A stretch of DNA of 34,411 bases. It comes from Sulfuricurvum sp. GTDB taxonomy: Bacteria > Campylobacterota > Campylobacteria > Campylobacterales > Sulfurimonadaceae. The stretch spans positions 1 to 34,411 of the forward strand of contig JAABPY010000067.1 in assembly GCA_011391735.1 (NCBI GenBank), read 5' to 3'. Within the stretch, counting starts at the first letter, position 1, and every line of letters starts with the position of its first letter. Positions 6,754-13,224 of this stretch are shown one piece after another. The translations under genes were made by a program, and so were the position numbers. The notes beneath the pieces were generated by a model. The model did no database searches. It saw nothing but the letters and a program-made list of their open reading frames with translations, and was not told the DNA's origin.

Positions 6754-7263
6754 GTGAAGTTTCTTCCCGTTTTTATAGTACTTATTCTAATGATAGGGGG
6801 GTGTGGTTATGCCCCTGCGTCCCATTACGCACAAATGGTGGTGGGTGAGAGTGTCAGCACGGAAGTGGTGATACGAGCAGAAGATCCTCAAAATACGGTT
6901 ATTATCAAAGATGCCGTTGATATGGCGATTATTACGAAATTTCGGACGGCATTGGTCGCCAAAGGTTTGGCTCAAACGCATCTAAAGTTTCAGATTGCTT
7001 CGGTCTCTTTCCTCCCGTTACGGTATGATTCCAATGGGTATGTTATTACCTATCGTACCATAGTTGCTATGAGTATTGAGCGAACATCTCTGAGCGATCA
7101 TGGGAATTATAGTGTTTCGGGGATGTATGATTTTGATATTCAGCCCAATGCTATTATCTCCGATCAAGCTCGCTTTGATGCGATTCGATTGGCTTCTCAA
7201 AAGGGTGTTGATGCGTTTAGTGCGCAAGTGGCATCTCAAGGTACAAAATCTCTTAAGGAGTAG
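6754..7263 (+). CDS. lptE: LptE-like LPS-assembly lipoprotein
   Basis: The 169-residue product has a short N-terminal hydrophobic signal ending in a lipobox (MIGGC, Cys17) followed by GYAPAS, as in LptE, the outer-membrane lipoprotein that plugs LptD and delivers lipopolysaccharide to the surface. The rest is a compact alternating-strand domain with no other motif. Sequence conservation in LptE is low, so the call leans on the lipoprotein signal, the size and the position between leuS and folC that is shared with other Campylobacterota. It starts with GTG 2 bp after leuS, with the ribosome site AAGGGATAAAG inside the end of leuS. Confidence 0.8.
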   Translation: MKFLPVFIVLILMIGGCGYAPASHYAQMVVGESVSTEVVIRAEDPQNTVIIKDAVDMAIITKFRTALVAKGLAQTHLKFQIASVSFLPLRYDSNGYVITYRTIVAMSIERTSLSDHGNYSVSGMYDFDIQPNAIISDQARFDAIRLASQKGVDAFSAQVASQGTKSLKE

Positions 7264-7266
7264 ACA

Positions 7267-8802
7267 GTGACGATTAATCAAATTGTACGTAACACGGTAG
7301 AGCGGTTAAAAGCAGAGGGGAAGGCTTGGACTCCTGAATATTATACTGAGGCATTTTGTGCAGAAGCTAAAAAAGCAGGGATTGTAATGGTAGAGTGTAG
7401 TGGTGTAGAACGTTTTACATCGTTACTGGATAAAAAAACACAAGAAGAGCTCAAGCAGTACCGTGTTCGAACTACGGCAGAATTGATCCGTTTTTTAATT
7501 TCAAAACTGAGTCGAATGAATCCGAATGAAGCTTCTGTGATGGTTGAATTATTAACATCACTTGTGAGATCGATAGCACAAAGTATTGATATCCTCCATA
7601 ATCCCGAAGCATCTGCCTTGGCAAAAAAAACAATGTCTATATTGGAAGTGCAAGGGGGAAAAACCCAATTGGAGCTTTTGAAACAAGCGTGGGGAAATTT
7701 TGCTGCTATTTATGATGATGGTTTTTTGATGAAACTCTCCCCCTACGGACAGATTGATCGGTTTGATTTGAAGAAAACCGTCGAAGGGTTGACCCCCTTG
7801 TCTAAATCCTCCTCTCATGATGATGTGACAACAATCTCTTCTTTATTGATGCTGGGACTCTCCCCCTCCATTGCTCCTCAAATGAATGATGAATTAATGA
7901 CATTAACACAAAAGATATACACTAATCCTGAATTTATTTTAGAGTCTTCTTTTGAGCATGAACTCAAAATGGCAATTGCAATGCGGATCGCTTTGGATAA
8001 AAAAAATGTGAATGATATGCTCAAAGTTCTTGATTCTCTTCTTGGGAAGCTTTCGGTACAGCTCATAGATTTGATTGAGAGAAGCGATATTTCCAGTAGC
8101 GAGATTAAAGGGATCAAAAAAGATTTGGAAGGATTAGGTGAAGAGAGATCGGGAGATTTCAAAACGGCACATAGAAAATTGTATACCATTGCGACGACTC
8201 TTGAAGAGAAAGTGGAGCTTCTAAGCAAAGATCTTAAAGCGCATAATGACAAAGTGGTGACGATGGGAAGCCGTATTGCGACCCTTGAACAAGAGTTAGC
8301 GGAAGTAACGCAAGCATCACGTGAGGATTTTCTCACGAAGCTCTACAATAAGCGAGCATTAGAGGAGATGATGGCGCAAAAAGAGGCGGACTTTGAACGG
8401 TATGGGCACTCTTATTGTATTGCTATGTTTGATTTGGACCATTTTAAGAGTGTGAATGACACGTATGGACACGATGCTGGGGATGCCGTCTTAAAAGCAT
8501 TTGCCCAAATACTCAAAAATAATGGGCGTACCAATGATATTATTGGTCGTTTTGGTGGAGAAGAGTTCTTGGCAATTCTAGGGGATACCGATATAGAGGG
8601 GGCGAAAGTATTTGCCAATAAAGTACGCCTTCAAGTGGTAAAAGCCCATTTTGTCTATCAAGATAAACGGATTGCGGTGAGTGTGAGTATCGGCTTGGCG
8701 CTTCGAACCGATTATCCGTCATTGCGTAGTACAATCGTAGGGGCAGATGAGAGGCTCTATGATGCGAAGAAAAAAGGGCGCAACCGCGTCGAGCCTGCAT
8801 GA
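7267..8802 (+). CDS. Cytoplasmic diguanylate cyclase (GGDEF domain)
   Basis: This 511-residue protein makes cyclic di-GMP from two GTP. Residues about 1-280 form a helical domain I do not recognise. It is followed by a coiled coil (about 285-345, rich in heptads such as LEEKVELLSKDLKAHNDKV) and a GGDEF domain from REDFLTKLYNKRAL to the end. The active loop GGEEF is at 430-434, and the inhibitory-site motif RTND is at 421-424 (RxxD), so product inhibition is expected. There is no signal peptide or transmembrane segment. It starts with GTG 3 bp after lptE, behind AAGGAG, and its last 4 bases overlap the folC start. The coiled coil would allow dimerisation and transmit a signal from the N-terminal domain; its ligand is unknown. 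Confidence 0.92.
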   Translation: MTINQIVRNTVERLKAEGKAWTPEYYTEAFCAEAKKAGIVMVECSGVERFTSLLDKKTQEELKQYRVRTTAELIRFLISKLSRMNPNEASVMVELLTSLVRSIAQSIDILHNPEASALAKKTMSILEVQGGKTQLELLKQAWGNFAAIYDDGFLMKLSPYGQIDRFDLKKTVEGLTPLSKSSSHDDVTTISSLLMLGLSPSIAPQMNDELMTLTQKIYTNPEFILESSFEHELKMAIAMRIALDKKNVNDMLKVLDSLLGKLSVQLIDLIERSDISSSEIKGIKKDLEGLGEERSGDFKTAHRKLYTIATTLEEKVELLSKDLKAHNDKVVTMGSRIATLEQELAEVTQASREDFLTKLYNKRALEEMMAQKEADFERYGHSYCIAMFDLDHFKSVNDTYGHDAGDAVLKAFAQILKNNGRTNDIIGRFGGEEFLAILGDTDIEGAKVFANKVRLQVVKAHFVYQDKRIAVSVSIGLALRTDYPSLRSTIVGADERLYDAKKKGRNRVEPA

Positions 8803-9953
8803 GTTTAGATCTTTTTCTTTCTCAAAAACCCCTTTTTTACGATGTTATTGATCTTGAGCGTTTTCCTAACGCTTTTGATCGGATTGCTCACCATTTTAAG
8901 CTTCCTAAAATTATTCACCTTGTTGGAACCAACGGCAAAGGGTCTACGGGACGCTTTTTAGCCACGGCATTGCACCGTATGGGTAAGAAGACAGGACACT
9001 ACACCTCTCCTCATATTCTTTGTTTTAATGAACGCATTTGGATCGACGGGGACGATATTTCGGATGACAAGCTTGAGGGTACCCATCAAAAGCTTTACTC
9101 TTTATTGCCTATGGATATTTCGGACTCTTTGAGTTATTTTGAGTATACGACACTTCTTGCCCTTGTTGCGTATGAAGAGTGTGAATACGTCGTCCTTGAA
9201 GCAGGACTTGGGGGGGAGTTTGATGCGACCAATGTTTTTGATAAAGTCTTGAGTATCTTCACCCCCATTGATTTTGACCACAGTGCTTTTTTGGGGGATA
9301 CGATTGCCTCCATCGCAGGGACAAAATTACGAAGTATGCAAACCAAAGCGTTGATAGGGAAACAGCCTTATATCCAGACGAAAATTATCGCCCGTCAGAT
9401 TGCAACCCAAAAGAGTTGTACCCTCTTGTGCAGTGATGGGATGATTACGGAAGCGATCAAGGAGAATGCGGTAACTCTTGCGGTTAAAAATAGACTTAGT
9501 GATTATTTGCGGGAAAATCTGGAACTTGCCATGGCGGCTTTTGAGATTTTGGGCTATGAGGCTACAATAGAACTTTTTGATCAAGAAGCACTCTTTGGGC
9601 GACTTACCAAAATACGAGAGAATATCACCCTCGATGTAGGACATAATGCCCTAGCGGCAAAAGCAATCGCTGAAACGTTTGCTGGACAAAAAATAACACT
9701 TGTTTATAACACCTACGCCGATAAAGAGTATCGAGAAATTTTGTCACTTTTATCGCCGATAGTTGAAAAAGTTGAGATTATTGAGGTGAATGAAGCTCGG
9801 ATAGTAGAGAGAGATTTCCTTGAATCTGCCCTTCGAGAATTGGGAATAGCCTATAGTATGTTTGAAGTTTTAGATGAGACGAGAGAGTATTTAGTCTTTG
9901 GTAGCTTTAGTGTGGCGGAGGCGTTTTTGAAACGTTTGAGCCATAATAATTAA
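8799..9953 (+). CDS. folC: Folylpolyglutamate synthase / dihydrofolate synthase
   Basis: FolC adds glutamate to dihydropteroate and to folates. The ATP-binding P-loop GTNGKGS is at 43-49, followed by the conserved TSPHILCFNERIWIDG and later EAGLGGEFDATN and DFDHSAFLG segments of the Mur-ligase fold. At 384 residues it is slightly shorter than the E. coli enzyme but complete, and the C-terminal domain contains DVGHNALA. The ATG overlaps the stop of the GGDEF gene (ATGA), indicating translational coupling. Last gene of the leuS operon. Confidence 0.96.
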   Translation: MSLDLFLSQKPLFYDVIDLERFPNAFDRIAHHFKLPKIIHLVGTNGKGSTGRFLATALHRMGKKTGHYTSPHILCFNERIWIDGDDISDDKLEGTHQKLYSLLPMDISDSLSYFEYTTLLALVAYEECEYVVLEAGLGGEFDATNVFDKVLSIFTPIDFDHSAFLGDTIASIAGTKLRSMQTKALIGKQPYIQTKIIARQIATQKSCTLLCSDGMITEAIKENAVTLAVKNRLSDYLRENLELAMAAFEILGYEATIELFDQEALFGRLTKIRENITLDVGHNALAAKAIAETFAGQKITLVYNTYADKEYREILSLLSPIVEKVEIIEVNEARIVERDFLESALRELGIAYSMFEVLDETREYLVFGSFSVAEAFLKRLSHNN

Positions 9954-9971
9954 GTAAAAAAAGGTTTCGAA

Positions 9972-10517
9972 ATGTCAAATTTAGCTTATGTCGAGTTATA
10001 CGATAAAAACGATTATTATCAGTGGGAAGGGGATTGGGAACTTATTCATGGATCTGCTTACGCAATGTCCCCCTCTCCAATGTTTAATCATCAGTTTATT
10101 AATTTAAAAATATCACGTCAGTTGGATGAGAAGCTTGATAATTGCCCTGAGTGTTATGCAATCTTTGAGACTGATTTGGAACTTAGTGATGATACGGTTT
10201 TACGACCCGATTGTATGGTTATTTGCTATGAACCCCAAGAGAGACTCAACAAAGCCCCTGAGATTGTTTTTGAGGTGATTTCAAAAGGGACGGCAAAACG
10301 AGATGAGTATCTTAAGTTTGAACTCTATCAAAGTGAGGGGATTAAATATTACATTCTCGTCTATCCCAATGGAAATAAAGCCAAAGTGTATAAGCTCAAA
10401 GAGGATAGATACGTCAAAGTAGGCGATTTTACGGATGAACACTATACGTTTGAACTTGAAAAATGCAGTATCGATTTTGATTTTAATTTTATCTGGAGGA
10501 AGGGTGTTGTGAAGTAG
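9972..10517 (+). CDS. Uma2-family (DUF820) putative endonuclease
   Basis: The 181-residue protein belongs to the Uma2/DUF820 family, restriction-endonuclease-like folds of unknown role. The N-terminal segment WELIHGSAYAMSPSP is characteristic. The predicted active site is visible as RPDCMVICY (Asp), EIVFEVIS (Glu) and YLKFELYQSEGIKYYILV. It starts at ATG 9972 and lies 18 bp after folC, so it may be read from the same transcript. It is the first gene of an accessory patch between folC and mfd. The cellular function is not established for the family. Confidence 0.85.
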   Translation: MSNLAYVELYDKNDYYQWEGDWELIHGSAYAMSPSPMFNHQFINLKISRQLDEKLDNCPECYAIFETDLELSDDTVLRPDCMVICYEPQERLNKAPEIVFEVISKGTAKRDEYLKFELYQSEGIKYYILVYPNGNKAKVYKLKEDRYVKVGDFTDEHYTFELEKCSIDFDFNFIWRKGVVK

Positions 10518-10567
10518 AGGTAGGATATATTACTTACTGATGTTACACAGTAAATTTATTTCCCCTC

Positions 10568-10631
10568 ATCCTCGAGCTTGACTTGGGGATCCATCCCCAT
10601 AAATCAAGGTTGGACACCCGCTTTTGTGGGT
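10568..10631. repeat. Multi-hairpin intergenic palindromic repeat
   Basis: Three hairpins lie in tandem in the 200-bp gap. The first is ATCCTCGAG (10568-10576) with CTTGGGGAT (10582-10590), 9 pairs including two G-T wobbles. The second is GGGGAT-CC-ATCCCC (10585-10598), which overlaps and competes with the first. The third is ACCCGC-TTTT-GTGGGT (10616-10631). The wording resembles dispersed CCCGCxxxxGCGGG-type palindromic elements found in many copies in bacterial genomes. Copy number cannot be seen in this window. Confidence 0.6.
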
Positions 10632-10666
10632 ATAACGAAATATAAAATACCCTTGTTGAATTCCGC

Positions 10667-10672
10667 TATAAT
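10667..10672 (+). promoter_or_regulatory. Consensus -10 box for the pentapeptide-repeat gene
   Basis: TATAAT lies 46 bases upstream of the preferred GTG start at 10718. No convincing -35 box is seen at the right spacing, as is common in Campylobacterota. The gap 10518-10717 otherwise holds only the palindromic repeat. Confidence 0.5.
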
Positions 10673-10717
10673 TTTTGTATTTTAGTGGATGAGATAGGGA
10701 TTGAGGAGAAAAAAAGA

Positions 10718-12166
10718 GTGGCTAGTATAAAGGCTAAAAACAAAACTATAAAAAAACTTCTCGATGAACAAATTATTACTCAAGAACAATTTGAGATTCT
10801 TTTTGAAGCAAAAGATACATGGTATACTGACCATAATGGTAAACAAAACTGGAATACCTCAGAAGACAAAATCGCATTTTTTTATGAAACATTTGAGTAT
10901 ATTCTAAATCTTTTTGATGTTGAAAATATAACAGATTTAAGCTATATACATTTTCCTCCATTTGAATTTCAAAAGCACATCATCGTTACATCACAAGGTA
11001 TAAATTTTCAAAAAGCCATTTTTTATGGCATTGCAGATTTTACAAAAATTGTTTTTTCAGGCCATGCAGATTTTTGGCAATCAACATTTAATGACGAAGC
11101 ACTTTTTGTTAAATCTGTATTTACTAGCAAAGCTAGATTTGTTAGAACTACATTTTGTACAAAATCCAATTTTTCAATGAGTGAATTTTTGAGTATAGCT
11201 GATTTTAGAGAAGCAGTATTTCAATCAAATTCTATTTTTCATGATGCTATATTTAGAAAAAAAACTAATTTTAAAGGGGTTGTTTTTAGGAATAATGCCA
11301 ATTTTAGAAATACTAATTTTAGTGATATAGCATATTTTAGAAATGTTAAATTTTCTAATTTAGCTGATTTTAGTAGCTGTGGATTTGCTCAAAAACTAAT
11401 TCTACGTGATAGTAAAATTGGAATATTAAAACTAGATGATATTGAAGTTGAAAATCCAAACTTCTTAAATATGTCTGCATACCATGAAGAGTGTCCTAAT
11501 GGCAAAATTCTTACGAAAGTCAATTTTGCCAATAAAGAAACTGTGAGGCTTATCAAAGCTCATCTTGAAATGCAAAACAATATCACTGAGTCAAATAAAT
11601 ATTTTGCTCTCGAACAAGAACTTTACTTAGATGAGTTACTAAAGCCTATTTCTACAGAACCCAACAAATGGCAGACGATCATAACCCTTTTTTTAAATCA
11701 ATATGTTTCTCATTTTGGAACAGATTGGCTGAGGTCACTTATGGTGCTGATTATTACAGGCTATATTGTAATCATGGGATATATGGGGCTAGATGCTTTT
11801 GGATACCTTGAGAATGATAAAGACAACTCTATTAAACATTTCGCAATCGATACATATTGGGCATATTCTTTACTAATGATTATAGGCTGGGGGTTTATTT
11901 ATAACTACACACTCAGTAAAAATAAATATATGGTTATGGCAGGTTTATCGTTGATTGGATGGATTTTTTTTATTGCAAACATTTACAATCTTGAACCAAG
12001 AGCATTTACTAATTACATAGTTCAGATAACCAATCCAATCGGTGCATTTAAAGATGTAGAACTATACAAAGGGATTGAGTTTTATGCAACTATCGTTCGA
12101 ATTACAATAGCTGTAATGATTTATCAGCTCATTGTTGCATTTCGGAACAATACAAGACGTTCGTAA
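10718..12166 (+). CDS. Pentapeptide-repeat protein with C-terminal membrane domain
   Basis: The product (482 residues from the preferred start) has three parts. An N-terminal helical part is rich in Lys and Glu. A long run of degenerate pentapeptide repeats (about residues 95-225), repeating units such as ADFTK, ADFWQ, ARFVR, ADFRE and ANFRN with Phe at the central position, should fold as a right-handed quadrilateral beta-helix. A C-terminal part has four hydrophobic segments (WLRSLMVLIITGYIVIMGYM, SLLMIIGWGFIYNYTL, MAGLSLIGWIFFIANIYNL, IVRITIAVMIYQLIVAF), resembling ion-channel or effector membrane domains. GTG 10718 is preferred over the GTG at 10685 because GAGGAG lies 9 bases upstream. 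The DNA is much more AT-rich than the neighbouring core genes, consistent with transfer. Function is unknown. Confidence 0.85.
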   Translation: MASIKAKNKTIKKLLDEQIITQEQFEILFEAKDTWYTDHNGKQNWNTSEDKIAFFYETFEYILNLFDVENITDLSYIHFPPFEFQKHIIVTSQGINFQKAIFYGIADFTKIVFSGHADFWQSTFNDEALFVKSVFTSKARFVRTTFCTKSNFSMSEFLSIADFREAVFQSNSIFHDAIFRKKTNFKGVVFRNNANFRNTNFSDIAYFRNVKFSNLADFSSCGFAQKLILRDSKIGILKLDDIEVENPNFLNMSAYHEECPNGKILTKVNFANKETVRLIKAHLEMQNNITESNKYFALEQELYLDELLKPISTEPNKWQTIITLFLNQYVSHFGTDWLRSLMVLIITGYIVIMGYMGLDAFGYLENDKDNSIKHFAIDTYWAYSLLMIIGWGFIYNYTLSKNKYMVMAGLSLIGWIFFIANIYNLEPRAFTNYIVQITNPIGAFKDVELYKGIEFYATIVRITIAVMIYQLIVAFRNNTRRS

Positions 12167-12202
12167 AATGCAAGTTAATTAATGATTTGAGAAGGGAATT
12201 AA

Positions 12203-12325
12203 ATGAGTAGTCGTACAAATAAAATAATAACATTTAGTATACATTTAGTTACTAGAGACTATCATTACATCGATAGAGCCTCCCAAGCCTCTTTACAATG
12301 CTCACAGGGGGAGGACTATAATTGA
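12203..12325 (+). CDS. Small upstream ORF (40 aa) coupled to the Abi gene
   Basis: An ATG at 12203 with GAGAAGG 7 bases upstream opens a 40-codon frame that stops at TGA 12323-12325, overlapping the TTG start of the Abi-family gene (TTGA). The product (MSSRTNKIITFSIHLVTRDY and a polar end) matches nothing I recognise. Overlapping stop and start together with a proper ribosome site suggest translational coupling. It may be a leader peptide or a small partner protein; coding status is uncertain. Confidence 0.45.
   Translation: MSSRTNKIITFSIHLVTRDYHYIDRASQASLQCSQGEDYN
12279..12314 (+). promoter_or_regulatory. Potential ribosome-site-sequestering hairpin before the Abi gene
   Basis: CCTCCC (12279-12284) is complementary to GGGAGG (12309-12314), which is the ribosome site of the TTG start at 12322. 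Pairing would hide the site unless ribosomes reading the upstream small ORF open it. The stem is only 6 bp, so this is a hypothesis. Confidence 0.35.
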
Positions 12326-13224
12326 CTTCACATTTTCTCCAATCTTATAACAAATCTTTCAAAACAATAGATGAACAAATCGAGCTTCTAAAATCTCGGG
12401 GTATGTTGTTTCGCGATGAAGATCAGGCAAGACATTATTTGCTAAATCTGAACTATTACCGACTGAGTGGATATTGGCTTCCGTTTAAACAATCGGATGA
12501 GTGTTTTAATCCCAATCTCTATTTCGAGGATATTATCAATATCTATCTCTTTGACAGCGGTTTAAAAGCATTGCTCTATCAGGCATTGGAAACGATTGAA
12601 ATATCGGCAAAAACAAAGTTTGCTTATTATCTTTCACAAGCGTATGGGGCACACCCGCTCAAAGCGGAGAATTTCAAAAATGAATATTATTTTGCCCAAT
12701 CGTATGCGAAACTGCAATCTGAGTTAGAACGGCAAAGAGAGCGAGATTTTATAAAACATTATCGAGAAAAATATTCTGACGAGCTTCCTCCATTGTGGGT
12801 GTGTGTCGAAGTGATGACATTTGGATTACTCTCGCAGTTGACCAAAAATATCAAAAATATAAAAGTCAAAAGATTGATCGCAGGGTGTTATGATTTGGAT
12901 ATGAGAATTTTTGAATCGGTACTGTACCATCTCTCAACCATTAGAAATCACATTGCCCATCATAGCAGGCTCTATAATCAGTCATCCGAAATCACGTTTG
13001 GAATACCGAAAGTTTTAGAGGATCAGTGCAATAAAGATCAGTTAGGATCACTCTACAACACGATTGTAATCAGTGACCATATTTTAAAAAAAATTGATCC
13101 GAATAGTACATTAATGGAAGATGTATTGCTATTAGTAGATAAACATCGAATCGATAAAAGTAAAATGGGTTATAAAAGCCAAGGAAAAAACAAATGTCCC
13201 AACCAAAATTTTATGAATATTTAA
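12322..13224 (+). CDS. Abi-family protein (AbiD/AbiF-like, HEPN motif)
   Basis: This 300-residue protein fits the Abi_2 family (AbiD/AbiF), described as abortive-infection phage defence in lactococci. Typical features are SYNKSFKTIDEQIELLKSRGM at the N-terminus, YLLNLNYYRLSGYWLPFK, and FDSGLKALLYQALETIEISAK. The RN-x3-H motif of HEPN RNases appears as RNHIAH (Arg208, His213), followed by HSRLYN, so RNA cleavage is a plausible activity. The start is TTG 12322 with GGGGGAGG about 7 bases upstream. The 3' end overlaps mfd by 31 bp, and the last ~20 residues are polar and look non-conserved, suggesting the stop is borrowed from mfd leader DNA. Confidence 0.88.
   Translation: MTSHFLQSYNKSFKTIDEQIELLKSRGMLFRDEDQARHYLLNLNYYRLSGYWLPFKQSDECFNPNLYFEDIINIYLFDSGLKALLYQALETIEISAKTKFAYYLSQAYGAHPLKAENFKNEYYFAQSYAKLQSELERQRERDFIKHYREKYSDELPPLWVCVEVMTFGLLSQLTKNIKNIKVKRLIAGCYDLDMRIFESVLYHLSTIRNHIAHHSRLYNQSSEITFGIPKVLEDQCNKDQLGSLYNTIVISDHILKKIDPNSTLMEDVLLLVDKHRIDKSKMGYKSQGKNKCPNQNFMNI

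Noticed and set aside
7878-8336. 152-codon minus-strand ORF inside the GGDEF gene
   Set aside because: Serine- and leucine-rich antisense frame opposite the coiled-coil; no ribosome site or family match.
10585-10598. GGGGATCCATCCCC as a transcription-factor operator
   Set aside because: It overlaps a larger palindromic repeat unit and its two-base loop argues for hairpin or repeat structure rather than a defined operator.
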